From Kiloniellales bacterium (GTDB taxonomy: Bacteria > Pseudomonadota > Alphaproteobacteria > Kiloniellales > JAKSDN01): a stretch of DNA of 64,000 bases. Location: the NCBI GenBank assembly GCA_030064845.1, contig JASJEC010000012.1, positions 1 to 64,000 on the forward strand, written 5' to 3'. A model generated the notes under the pieces. It worked only from the letters and a program-made list of their open reading frames with translations. It ran no database searches and was not told where the DNA came from. This document shows positions 53,897-61,387 of the stretch, piece after piece. The stretch's first letter is position 1. Every line of letters begins with the position of its first letter. The position numbers and the translations under genes were made by a program.

Positions 53897-54640
53897 TCAG
53901 CCGATCCGGCCGAGGCCCGGAAAGGCCTCGAGGATCCAGTAGGCGATCTCGGACATGGTCCCGGTCAGGAACAGGATGCCGGTGACCACCAGAAAGCCGC
54001 CCATGGCTTTCTCCACCGTGCCGAGGTGGCGGCGGAAGCGGACCATGAAACCCATGAAGGGGCCCGCCGCCAGGGCTGCCGCCAGGAACGGCAGGCCGAT
54101 GCCGGCGGCGTAGGCGCCGAGCAGGCTCATGCCCCGCGCGACGGAGTCCTCGGCGCTGGCGACGAAGAGGATCGCGGCCAGGATCGGCCCGACGCAGGGA
54201 GTCCAGCCGAAGGCGAAGGCGAGGCCCACGACGTAGGCGCCCAGCAGGCCCGCCGGACGGCTGTCGACGTGAAACCGCGCCTCGCGGAACAGCACCGCGA
54301 TGCGGAACAAGCCGAGGAAGTGGAGACCCAGCACGATGATGATCGCGCCGGCGATGCGCGCCAGCCATTCGTAGTATTGGGTGACCAGCTGGCCGACCGC
54401 CGAGGCGGTCGCGCCGAGCGCGACGAAGACCGTGGCGAAGCCGAACACGAAGGCGAGCGCGGCGAGTAAGACCCGGCGCGCGGCGACGCTCTTGGCCGCC
54501 TGCTGCTCGGCCAGCTGGTCCATGGTCAGCCCGCCGAGGAAGCAGAGGTATGGCGGGACCAGCGGCAGCACGCAGGGCGACAGAAAGGACAAGAGCCCGG
54601 CGGCGAAGGCGCCGAAGAGAGAAACCTCCAGGCCCGACAC
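53897..54640 (-). CDS. soxV: SoxV/CcdA-type thiol-electron transporter
   Basis: 247 residues, six membrane helices. The DsbD-beta/CcdA fold shows two conserved cysteines, one in LLSFLSPCVLPLVPPYLCFL and one in AFAFGWTPCVGPILAA, which carry electrons from cytoplasmic thioredoxin to periplasmic thiol proteins. In sox clusters this protein (SoxV) reduces SoxW and so keeps SoxYZ active. It is the last gene of soxXYZABV, 37 nt after soxB. General cytochrome c maturation is the alternative role. Confidence 0.9.
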   Translation of the reverse strand: MSGLEVSLFGAFAAGLLSFLSPCVLPLVPPYLCFLGGLTMDQLAEQQAAKSVAARRVLLAALAFVFGFATVFVALGATASAVGQLVTQYYEWLARIAGAIIIVLGLHFLGLFRIAVLFREARFHVDSRPAGLLGAYVVGLAFAFGWTPCVGPILAAILFVASAEDSVARGMSLLGAYAAGIGLPFLAAALAAGPFMGFMVRFRRHLGTVEKAMGGFLVVTGILFLTGTMSEIAYWILEAFPGLGRIG

Positions 54641-54677
54641 GATCCGCTCTTCCTCGCCGCCCCGGACTCGCGCCGCC

Positions 54678-56366
54678 TCAGGCGCCGCGCACCTTGATGT
54701 GGGGGTTGTCCTCGACGCGCACGCTCTTCTTTCTTTCGATGTAGCGGCTGACCAGATCGGCGACCGGCGGTCCCTCGGTACCCTCGTTGACCGAGGCCCA
54801 GCCGGCCACGACGTAGCTCTTCTCGGGATCGATCGGCTGCTCCTGGGACAGCAGCGTCATGTTGGAGATCCGCTCGCCGATCGGCTTGTTGATGTCGATC
54901 GTGTAGCCCAGTCCGCCGACCCGGACCATGTCGCCGCCCTGCTGATAGTAGGGATCGGGATTGAAGAGGTTGTCCGCCACGTCCTCGAGCACCTCCTTCA
55001 GGAAGGCGCCGGTGAACTCGGTGCGGTAGACGGCGGGATAGGTGATCGAGGTCTGGTTGTGCACGTCCTCGACCGTGATCTCCTGGCCCGGCAGCAGGGT
55101 GGCGCCCCAGCGGAAGCCCGGCGAGAGGGCGATCTGGGCGTCGCGCTCCTCGAGCAGGGCCTGGCAGATCAGGTCGTCGAAGGTGCCGTTGAAGTTGCCG
55201 CGGCGGTAGAGCAGGCTCTCGGTGCGGCCGAGCACGCGCCCCAGCTCGGCCGCGTGGGGCGCGCGAATGCGCTCGACCAGCGCCGTCATCTCGGCATCCG
55301 GCTTGACGACGTCGGAGAGGACCGGGATCAGCCGGTAGCGGTAGTCGGCGACCTTGCCGTCCTTGACCTCGAGGTCGAGCCGGGAGAGGAACTTGCCGTG
55401 AGAGCCCGAGGCGATCAGCAGGGTCTTGCCGACCTGGATCGCGGCCGGCAGGGCGTCGTGGGTGTGGCCGGTCAGGACCACGTCGATCCCCGGGACCCGT
55501 GACGCCAGCTTGCGGTCGACGTCGAAGCCGTTGTGGCTGAGCAGCACGACGACCTCCGCGCCGCCGGCACGCGCCTCCTCGACCCGTTCGGCCACCAGCT
55601 TCTCCTGGATGCCGAAGGACCAGGTCGGGATCATGTAGCGCGGGTTCGCCACCGGCGTGTAGGGAAAGGCCTGGCCGATCACCGCGATCTTGACGCCGCC
55701 GCGCTCGAAGGTCGCGGTGGACTCGAAGACAGGCTCCTCCCACTCGGTGTCCCGGACGTTGCCGGCCAGGAAGGGAAAGGCGAGCTCGCCGACCAGCTCC
55801 TCGACCCGGTCCGTGCCGTAGGTGAATTCCCAGTGGCCGGTCATGACCTCGACGCCGAGCGCGTTCATCACCTCGACCATGTCGCCGCCGCGCGTCGCCA
55901 GCGAGGTGTAGGAGCCCTGCCAGGTGTCGCCGCTGTCGAGCAGCAGCGTCTTGCCCGGCCGCTCGGCCCGGATCGCCTTGATGAGGGTCGCGAGGCGGTC
56001 GACGCCGCCGACCCGTCCATAGGTGCGCGCCAGCGACGTGAAGTCCTCGCTGGTCAGCGCATAGGCCTTGGCCGACTCCGCCGGCAGGTCGTACTTGCGC
56101 AGGAAGTCCCGGCCGGTGACGTGCGGCGGCAGGCCCTTGTTCTCGCCGACGCCCAGATTGATCGAGGGCTCACGGAAGTAGATCGGCATGAGCTGGGCGT
56201 GGATGTCGGTGAAATGCAGCAGGGTGACCTGCCCGAGCGGATCGAAGCCGAGCAGGTCCTGCTGGGTCAGAGTCTGGCGCGCCGCGGCGCGGGCCAGGCC
56301 GCCGGCGCCGCCGGTCAGGATCGAAGTGGCTGCCGCCACCTGGAGGAAATCACGCCGGCTGAACAT
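54678..56366 (-). CDS. soxB: SoxB thiosulfohydrolase
   Basis: 562 residues. Twin-arginine signal MFSRRDFLQVAAATSILTGG. A dimanganese 5'-nucleotidase/calcineurin-type enzyme: FTDIHAQLMPIYFREPS with metal-binding Asp and His, LLLDSGDTWQGSYTSL, GHWEFTYG, VVLLSHNGFDVDRKLA and LTGHTHDALPAAI. It hydrolyses the terminal sulfone from SoxY-bound S-sulfonate, releasing sulfate. The C-terminal substrate-recognition domain is complete (GGDMVRVGGLGYTIDINKPI). Between soxA and soxV in the operon. Confidence 0.96.
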   Translation of the reverse strand: MFSRRDFLQVAAATSILTGGAGGLARAAARQTLTQQDLLGFDPLGQVTLLHFTDIHAQLMPIYFREPSINLGVGENKGLPPHVTGRDFLRKYDLPAESAKAYALTSEDFTSLARTYGRVGGVDRLATLIKAIRAERPGKTLLLDSGDTWQGSYTSLATRGGDMVEVMNALGVEVMTGHWEFTYGTDRVEELVGELAFPFLAGNVRDTEWEEPVFESTATFERGGVKIAVIGQAFPYTPVANPRYMIPTWSFGIQEKLVAERVEEARAGGAEVVVLLSHNGFDVDRKLASRVPGIDVVLTGHTHDALPAAIQVGKTLLIASGSHGKFLSRLDLEVKDGKVADYRYRLIPVLSDVVKPDAEMTALVERIRAPHAAELGRVLGRTESLLYRRGNFNGTFDDLICQALLEERDAQIALSPGFRWGATLLPGQEITVEDVHNQTSITYPAVYRTEFTGAFLKEVLEDVADNLFNPDPYYQQGGDMVRVGGLGYTIDINKPIGERISNMTLLSQEQPIDPEKSYVVAGWASVNEGTEGPPVADLVSRYIERKKSVRVEDNPHIKVRGA

Positions 56367-56441
56367 GGCAATCGCTCCCCGGAAAGAGTCGGGGGGACGC
56401 GGGTGAGCCCACGTCCCCCCTACGGCAAGTCGAGAGGGCCC

Positions 56442-57245
56442 TCAGTTGCGAACCGAGGGCGTCTCGACGGGCAATCCCTGGCCGCGATGCGCCAGGAAGA
56501 GTTCGAGGTTGACGTATTCGTCGGAGCCGAAGCCGAAAGGAATCGCCCGGACCTGCTTGTTGCAGCCGCGGAAGCGCCGGTGCAGCGAGCCGAGGCCCTG
56601 CCATTTCAGGCGGTAGGTCGGGAACCCGTTGCTCTGGCCCTGGCTCAGGATGTTGGCGCGGATCATGTTCCCGGCGTTGTCCTCGTGGCAATGCTTGCAG
56701 GCCATGTCGAGCTGGCCGCGGCGTTCGTAGTAGAAGGCCTTGCCCTTCTCGTAGAACGGGGCCGCGGAGCCGTCGATCTTCACGCTGACCGGCGCGCCGA
56801 GCGACTGGTTCTTGACGAAGGCGGTCATGCCGAGCATCTCGCGCGACTCCCACTTGAAGGCCTTAGCCTTCATGTTCTCCGTGCGGCACTGGTTGATGCG
56901 CTGTTCCACGTTGATCAACTTGCCCCAGGGCTCGAAGAACACCGGATAGGTCGCGCCGACCGCGGCCATCGACTCGGCCGCGTCCTCGTGGCAGGAGGCG
57001 CAGGCCTTGCCAGCCTCGCCGTCGGCGGTGTTCCACAGCTCCTCGCCGTAGTCGACCCAAAGAAAAGCCGGGTTGTCGAACTCGTCGTCCTGGATCGCCC
57101 GCGTCTCGGCCTTGGCGAAGGTGTAACCGCTGCGCTTATCGTCGACCTGGTAGATGCCCCAATCGGTCTCGTCGGTCAGGGCCGTCCCGGCCGCCGCCAA
57201 GCTCATGCCCGCCGCGACCGTTATGGCGAGAGCCTTGCGTCCCAT
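56442..57245 (-). CDS. soxA: SoxA, diheme cytochrome subunit of SoxXA
   Basis: 267 residues with a signal peptide (ALAITVAAGMSLAAAGTA). Two CxxCH sites are present, CASCH (Cys82-His86) and CKHCH (Cys183-His187), so this is the diheme type, and RRFRGCNKQVRAIPFG carries Cys228, the active-site heme ligand that forms the persulfide. SoxXA attaches thiosulfate oxidatively to the SoxY C-terminal cysteine. Downstream of soxZ by 25 nt. Confidence 0.95.
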   Translation of the reverse strand: MGRKALAITVAAGMSLAAAGTALTDETDWGIYQVDDKRSGYTFAKAETRAIQDDEFDNPAFLWVDYGEELWNTADGEAGKACASCHEDAAESMAAVGATYPVFFEPWGKLINVEQRINQCRTENMKAKAFKWESREMLGMTAFVKNQSLGAPVSVKIDGSAAPFYEKGKAFYYERRGQLDMACKHCHEDNAGNMIRANILSQGQSNGFPTYRLKWQGLGSLHRRFRGCNKQVRAIPFGFGSDEYVNLELFLAHRGQGLPVETPSVRN

Positions 57246-57270
57246 GGTCTTGCCTCCCGTGCTCGGATCG

Positions 57271-57600
57271 TTATTGGACCGTCAGCTTGGCCTTCTTCGT
57301 GTAGACCGAACCGTCGTCGTCGGTCCAAGAGAACTCGAAGGTCCCGCTCTCGGTCGCCTTGGTGTAGAAGGACATGTAGGGGTTCGCCGAGACCGCGCCG
57401 TGCCAGTCGGCCGAGAAGATCTCCTTGCCGTTGAAGGTGCAGGTGAACTTGTTGATGATCTGACGCGGGATCTTCTCGCCGGTCTTGCGGTCTACCCTCT
57501 GTCCCGACTCCATCTTGTGCGAGATCAGGGTCTTGATCTGGATGATATCTCCCTTCGCCGCCTTCTTCGGCAGCTTCACGCGGGGCTTTGACTTTGCCAT
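57271..57600 (-). CDS. soxZ: SoxZ, partner subunit of the SoxYZ carrier
   Basis: 109 residues without a signal peptide: an immunoglobulin-like fold with KPRVKLPKKAAKGDIIQIKT, ISHKMESGQRVDRKTGEKIP, FTCTFNGKEIFSADWHGAVS and YTKKAKLTV. It binds SoxY and is exported with it in the folded complex by the Tat system, which explains the missing signal. Twelve bases after soxY. Confidence 0.95.
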   Translation of the reverse strand: MAKSKPRVKLPKKAAKGDIIQIKTLISHKMESGQRVDRKTGEKIPRQIINKFTCTFNGKEIFSADWHGAVSANPYMSFYTKATESGTFEFSWTDDDGSVYTKKAKLTVQ

Positions 57601-57612
57601 CTGACGTCTCCC

Positions 57613-58092
57613 TCAACCGCCGCAGCCGCCGATGGTCACCTTGACCTCGGCCTTCGACATGTAGACATCGCCGTTGCTCATCTCCGCTACGGCGACCACG
57701 TTCTGGGTCTTGGCCAGCCGGATCCTGGTCGACGCGGTCGCCTGACCGCAGGCCGGCGTGAAGCGGAAGGTAGCGACGTTCGGCAAGGGGTTTCCTTCGG
57801 CGAAGATGTGAACCGCCTTGCAGTAGTCCTGATCGCTCATCGGGCTGTCGATCTCGACCGTGAGCGGCACCGTGTTGCCGTTCTCCGCGATCTGCGGCAG
57901 CTCGAGCGTGATCCGCCCCTCCTTCAGCGCGGCATCGCCGACGAGCGACTTGATCGCCTCGTCTAGGGTGTGGGAATCGGCCCTGGCGCCCTGCGGCAGC
58001 ATGGTCAGGGTCGCGACCGCCACGCCGCCGGCGCCCAGTGCGATCAGGACCTCCCGGCGGCTTGTGTCTTGTCTGCTTTGTGTCTTTGTCAT
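57613..58092 (-). CDS. soxY: SoxY, sulfur-carrier subunit
   Basis: 159 residues ending KVTIGGCGG: Cys157 in the GGCGG swinging arm carries all sulfur intermediates of the pathway. A twin-arginine signal (DTSRREVLIALGAGGVAVA) lies at the N-terminus. The Ig-like core has ALKEGRITLELPQIAENGNT, TVPLTVEIDSPM and QDYCKAVHIFAEGNPLP. The extra Cys in QDYC is not part of the arm. Second gene of the soxXYZABV operon. Confidence 0.97.
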   Translation of the reverse strand: MTKTQSRQDTSRREVLIALGAGGVAVATLTMLPQGARADSHTLDEAIKSLVGDAALKEGRITLELPQIAENGNTVPLTVEIDSPMSDQDYCKAVHIFAEGNPLPNVATFRFTPACGQATASTRIRLAKTQNVVAVAEMSNGDVYMSKAEVKVTIGGCGG

Positions 58093-58151
58093 CTCTCTTG
58101 CCTCTAGGACGGGGAAGCGGGGTACGGAGCCGGCGCTCGGCGCTGTCGTGA

Positions 58152-58622
58152 CTACTTCAGGGTCATCAGGTAGGCGACGACGTCCTCGACCTGCTGCGCG
58201 GTCAGAACCGACTTGCCCTGGAAATTCTTCATCACCCGGTGCAGTCCTTCCGTGCGATAGAAGGCCGGCATGATCGTATCGGGGTTCAAGACCTTGGGAT
58301 CGACAACGCGGAGGCGCAGCTCACCCTCGCTGTAGATGCTGGCGACTTCGGAAAGATCCGGTCCGACCTCGCCGTGGAACTGCTGATCGGGGATCGGCAT
58401 GATGTGGCACGCCAGACAGTTGCCCTGCTTGCGGTTGATCGCGACCTTCTTGCCCCGTACCGGGTCTCCCTTCGCAGCGGTCAGGGGCTTGGGGATGCTA
58501 TTCCCGTCGACCACCCGATAGGGTTTTTCACTCGCCGCGGCTCGGGGAATCGCGTTCGCGGCCGCAATCAGCGCCGCCCCGCAGGCAACGAGAGACAGGG
58601 TCTTGGTTATCTGCGCCGCCAT
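58152..58622 (-). CDS. soxX: SoxX, monoheme cytochrome subunit of SoxXA
   Basis: 156 residues from the ATG at 58622, which has GGGAGG seven bases upstream; a longer in-frame reading lacks a signal sequence. Signal peptide LSLVACGAALIAAANA. One heme site CLACH (Cys69, Cys72, His73) and the likely axial Met118 in PDTIMPAFYRTEG. It forms the SoxXA complex with SoxA. First gene of its operon, with an extended -10 element about 130 nt upstream in the region shared with soxS. Confidence 0.94.
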   Translation of the reverse strand: MAAQITKTLSLVACGAALIAAANAIPRAAASEKPYRVVDGNSIPKPLTAAKGDPVRGKKVAINRKQGNCLACHIMPIPDQQFHGEVGPDLSEVASIYSEGELRLRVVDPKVLNPDTIMPAFYRTEGLHRVMKNFQGKSVLTAQQVEDVVAYLMTLK

Positions 58623-58723
58623 CTTGTCGCCTCCCGAATTTGCCGACCGCCACCCTTCTCGGGCTGTTTTCCTGCGATCGCTATGCTGGCCCGGATCGCA
58701 TATGCCTCTTCGATTAAGCCAGC

Positions 58724-58752
58724 TTGACGCCTTAATCATATTCAGCTTTTAT
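58724..58752 (+). promoter_or_regulatory. Candidate rightward promoter for soxS
   Basis: TTGACG (58724-58729) and TTTTAT (58747-58752) are 17 nt apart, 60-90 nt before the soxS GTG. The -10 overlaps the shared sox element, so the same regulator could control both directions. The -10 match is moderate. Confidence 0.45.
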
Positions 58753-58775
58753 ATTATATCAAGTGCGAATGTGTT
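58735..58775 (-). promoter_or_regulatory. Sox promoter/operator element 2 (soxX-soxS divergent region)
   Basis: Second copy of the 41-bp element found at 52123-52163, in the same orientation relative to the leftward sox operon. On the minus strand it has TGATATAAT (58753-58761), an extended -10 pointing to soxX. CATATTC (58737-58743) and GAATGTG (58767-58773) flank it with the same 30-bp centre spacing as in copy 1. The element lies in AT-rich DNA that stands out from its GC-rich surroundings. Confidence 0.7.
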
Positions 58776-58814
58776 GTGGCGATCCTGCATCAGCGACTTG
58801 CGAGGGGGGCACCC

Positions 58815-59240
58815 GTGACAGTTCGCCTGGCAAGTCTGGCTTTTTTTGTCGCTTCTACGGCCATGCTGGCATTCGGCCTGTCCGGAGTTCGCGCTCTGGC
58901 GGCCGAGCTGGTGATGTTCGAAACCGACGACTGTCCCTGGTGCAGGGCCTGGGACCGAGAGGTCGGTGTCGTTTACGCGAAGACCGAGGCCGGGCGCCGG
59001 GCGCCCCTGCGCCGCGTGGCGCTGCACGGTCCGCGCCCGCCGGATCTCGTCCAGGTCGAGGGAATCGTGTTCACGCCGACCTTCGTGCTTCTGGACGATG
59101 GCCGGGAGATCGGCCGCATTCTGGGCTACCCGGGCGAGAACCACTTCTGGGGGTTGCTCGACGCCATGCTGGAAGATCTTCCCGCCGCGCCGCGTTCCGG
59201 GCTGTTTGGAGAACAAGGCGCCCAGAAAGGGCGCTCATGA
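58815..59240 (+). CDS. soxS: SoxS-like periplasmic thioredoxin
   Basis: 141 residues from the GTG at 58815, preceded by GAGGGGGG. A signal peptide (FFVASTAMLAFGLSGVRALA) is followed by VMFETDDCPWCRAWDREVG with the redox pair Cys40 and Cys43 (CPWC), then VFTPTFVLLDDGREIGRI with the cis-Pro loop. SoxS-type proteins reduce inactive SoxYZ. First of a plus-strand set soxS, hbpS-like, soxR, soxT, and divergent from soxX. Unrelated to the E. coli superoxide regulator of the same name. Confidence 0.85.
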   Translation: MTVRLASLAFFVASTAMLAFGLSGVRALAAELVMFETDDCPWCRAWDREVGVVYAKTEAGRRAPLRRVALHGPRPPDLVQVEGIVFTPTFVLLDDGREIGRILGYPGENHFWGLLDAMLEDLPAAPRSGLFGEQGAQKGRS

Positions 59241-59758
59241 ACTGGAGACCGAGACCCATGCGAAAACATCTGATGCTGGCCGCCTTGGCCATCCTTGTCA
59301 TTGTCGGCCGTCCCGCCCAGGCGGAGGAGGCCCTCGTCGAATTCAAGATCCTCACGGTGGGAACGGCGCTCGAGCTGGCTCAAGCGGCTCTCGAGAGCTG
59401 CCGTAACGGCGGGTTCCAGGTCGCGGTCTCCGTGGTCGATCGCTTCGGCAATCCCCAAGTGCTCCTCCGCGATCGCTACGCCGGACCGCACACGCCCGAG
59501 ACCGCGCGCCGAAAGGCCTGGACCGCGGTGAGCTTCCGCACCGACACGCTGGAGCTCTCCAAGGTGACGCAGGCGGGCGAGGCCCAATCCGGCGTTCGCT
59601 TCGTCGAGGACGCGCTGATGCTGGGCGGTGGGGTCATGATCGAGGCGGCCGGTTCGATCGTCGGAGGCGTCGGGATTTCCGGCGCGCCGGGCGGGCAACA
59701 AGACGACGCCTGCGCGCGGGCCGGAATCGAGGCGATTGCCGACAAGATCGCGTTCTGA
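59237..59758 (+). CDS. Secreted GlcG/HbpS-family heme-binding-like protein
   Basis: 173 residues; the ATG overlaps the soxS stop (ATGA), with a second ATG 21 nt later that is also plausible. The signal peptide is HLMLAALAILVIVGRPAQA. The mature domain has TALELAQAALESCRNGGFQV, VSVVDRFGNPQVLLRDRYAG, HTPETARRKAWTAVSF and GGVMIEAAGSIVGGVGISGA, the GlcG/HbpS fold. Relatives bind heme or cobalamin or act as accessory sensors. Its place between soxS and the sox regulator, with coupled translation, suggests a role in periplasmic heme handling for the Sox cytochromes or in sensing. Confidence 0.82.
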   Translation: MNWRPRPMRKHLMLAALAILVIVGRPAQAEEALVEFKILTVGTALELAQAALESCRNGGFQVAVSVVDRFGNPQVLLRDRYAGPHTPETARRKAWTAVSFRTDTLELSKVTQAGEAQSGVRFVEDALMLGGGVMIEAAGSIVGGVGISGAPGGQQDDACARAGIEAIADKIAF

Positions 59759-59885
59759 GTCTCCGCCGGATCGGCCCGGCATCATGGGCATGTGCCTTGA
59801 TTCGCTGGAGGAAAATGCATATCTCGCGGCATGCGAGGCCGGGGCGGACGAGCGGGCCGCACGGTGAGCAGAACGGATCTTGGTG

Positions 59886-60206
59886 ATGGAAGCATCGGCA
59901 GAGACCTTGGACGACATGGACGCCATGGCGGAGAGCGCGGAAGCGGCCAGCAACCTGCTGAAGGCCCTGGCGAACGAGAATCGCCTGCTGATCCTCTGCG
60001 TCCTGACCCAGGGCGAACATTCCGTGACCGAGCTGGAGGAGATGCTGGCTTTGCGCCAGCCGACGGTCTCCCAGCAGCTGGCCCGGCTCCGCGCCGACAA
60101 CCTGGTCAGTTGCCGCCGCGACGGAAAGGCGATCTACTATTCCATCGCAAGCGACGAGGCGCGCCGGGTCATCGACCTGCTTTACGACATGTACTGCGCG
60201 TCCTAG
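59886..60206 (+). CDS. soxR: ArsR-family persulfide-sensing regulator of sox genes
   Basis: 106 residues from the ATG at 59886. Winged-helix ArsR fold: LLKALANENRLLILCVLTQG, recognition helix LRQPTVSQQLARLRADNLV, and wing RRDGKAIYYSIAS. Cys38 (in LLILC) and Cys104 (in DLLYDMYCAS) match the two cysteines that form a tetrasulfide link in SqrR/BigR-type sensors; a third, Cys76 (VSCRRDG), is additional. The likely role is repression of sox genes until reactive sulfur species modify it. Its position in soxS-hbpS-soxR-soxT matches soxSRT sets of other sulfur oxidisers. Not related to the MerR-type SoxR. Confidence 0.88.
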   Translation: MEASAETLDDMDAMAESAEAASNLLKALANENRLLILCVLTQGEHSVTELEEMLALRQPTVSQQLARLRADNLVSCRRDGKAIYYSIASDEARRVIDLLYDMYCAS

Positions 60207-60285
60207 GGCGGCAAGACCGGTCGAAAGACCGCAGCGCGGTAGAACTTGGCGCCTGGCGTCGCGGAGCAAGGCGGCGGGCCAAATC

Positions 60286-61383
60286 ATGGACGAGATTTCC
60301 CCGACCACACTGGTCTCAATCCTCGGCTTCGCCGGCGGGTTGGTCCTCGGCGCGACCGGCCGCGCCGTCCAGTTCTGCACGCTGGGCGCCATTGCCGACG
60401 CTTTTCTGACCGGCAACACCCGGCGGATGCGGGCCTGGGTCCTCGCCATGGCGACCGCGATCCTCCTGGCGCAGGGCCTCCATGTCGTCGGCGCGATCGA
60501 TCTGCACGATTCGATCTACCTAGGGTCCGGTCTCGGCTGGCTCGGGATGATCCTGGGCGGCCTCTGCTTCGGCTTCGGCATGGCTCTGGCGGGTACCTGC
60601 GGATACGGGACCCTTCTGCGCCTCGGCGGGGGCGATCTCAGGTCTCTGGTGGATTTCCTGGTCCTCGGCATCGTCGCTTACATGACGCTGCGCGGCCTGA
60701 CCGGCCTCGGCCGGGTGCTTTTCATAGAGCCTGCCAACGCCGACCTCTCGGCGGTGGGCGGCCAGGACCTGGTCGCGGTCGTCGGCTGGATGACCGGCGG
60801 CGATGAAGCAGTGCTCCGCCCCTTCGTCGCCGGCCTGATCGTCCTGGCCATGGCCGCCTACTGCTTCAAGGACCCCAAGTTTCGTACGAGCCGCGAGGAC
60901 CTGTTCGGCGGCCTGGTGATCGGCGCCGTGATCGGCTTCGGCTGGCTCTCGACCGGAGTCCTGGCGGCCGACGACTTCGACCCGTTGCCGCTGGAATCCT
61001 TCACCTTCGTCGCGCCCTTGGGAAACGCCCTGGTCTACCTCATGACCTACACGGGCTCGGTCATCGACTTCGGCATCGGCTCGGTCGCCGGCGTGATCCT
61101 CGGCGCGTTTATGGCGAGCAGGGCAAAGGGCGACTTTCGCCTCGAAGCCTTCGACGACCCCAAGGAGATGATTCGCCACCTGAGCGGCGCCGCGCTTATG
61201 GGCTTTGGCGGCGTGACGGCCCTCGGCTGCACCATCGGTCAGGGCGTTTCCGGGATCTCCACCCTTTCGCTCGGTGCTCCGCTCGCGCTCGTGGCGATCT
61301 TCGCCGGTGCCTATCTGGGCCTGAAGTACCTGGTCGAGGGCAGCATCGTGGGCGCGCTGAAATCAGGCTTCGCGCGCTACTAG
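60286..61383 (+). CDS. soxT: YeeE/YedE-family sulfur transporter (SoxT-like)
   Basis: 365 residues with about nine or ten membrane helices. Cysteines at the conserved places: Cys31 in GRAVQFCTLGAIAD, Cys105 in ALAGTCGYGTLLRLGGG, and Cys315 in TALGCTIGQGVSG; such cysteines relay thiosulfate in YeeE (TsuA). SGISTLSLGAPLALVAIFAG ends the second half of the internal repeat. Likely imports thiosulfate or another reduced sulfur compound, perhaps as the inducing signal for SoxR. It ends four bases from the convergent oxidoreductase gene. Confidence 0.87.
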   Translation: MDEISPTTLVSILGFAGGLVLGATGRAVQFCTLGAIADAFLTGNTRRMRAWVLAMATAILLAQGLHVVGAIDLHDSIYLGSGLGWLGMILGGLCFGFGMALAGTCGYGTLLRLGGGDLRSLVDFLVLGIVAYMTLRGLTGLGRVLFIEPANADLSAVGGQDLVAVVGWMTGGDEAVLRPFVAGLIVLAMAAYCFKDPKFRTSREDLFGGLVIGAVIGFGWLSTGVLAADDFDPLPLESFTFVAPLGNALVYLMTYTGSVIDFGIGSVAGVILGAFMASRAKGDFRLEAFDDPKEMIRHLSGAALMGFGGVTALGCTIGQGVSGISTLSLGAPLALVAIFAGAYLGLKYLVEGSIVGALKSGFARY

Positions 61384-61387
61384 CTGA

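Noticed and set aside
59886-60206. Redox-cycling MerR-type SoxR
   Set aside because: The protein is an ArsR-type winged helix lacking the MerR fold and the four-cysteine Fe-S cluster; the shared name is historical.
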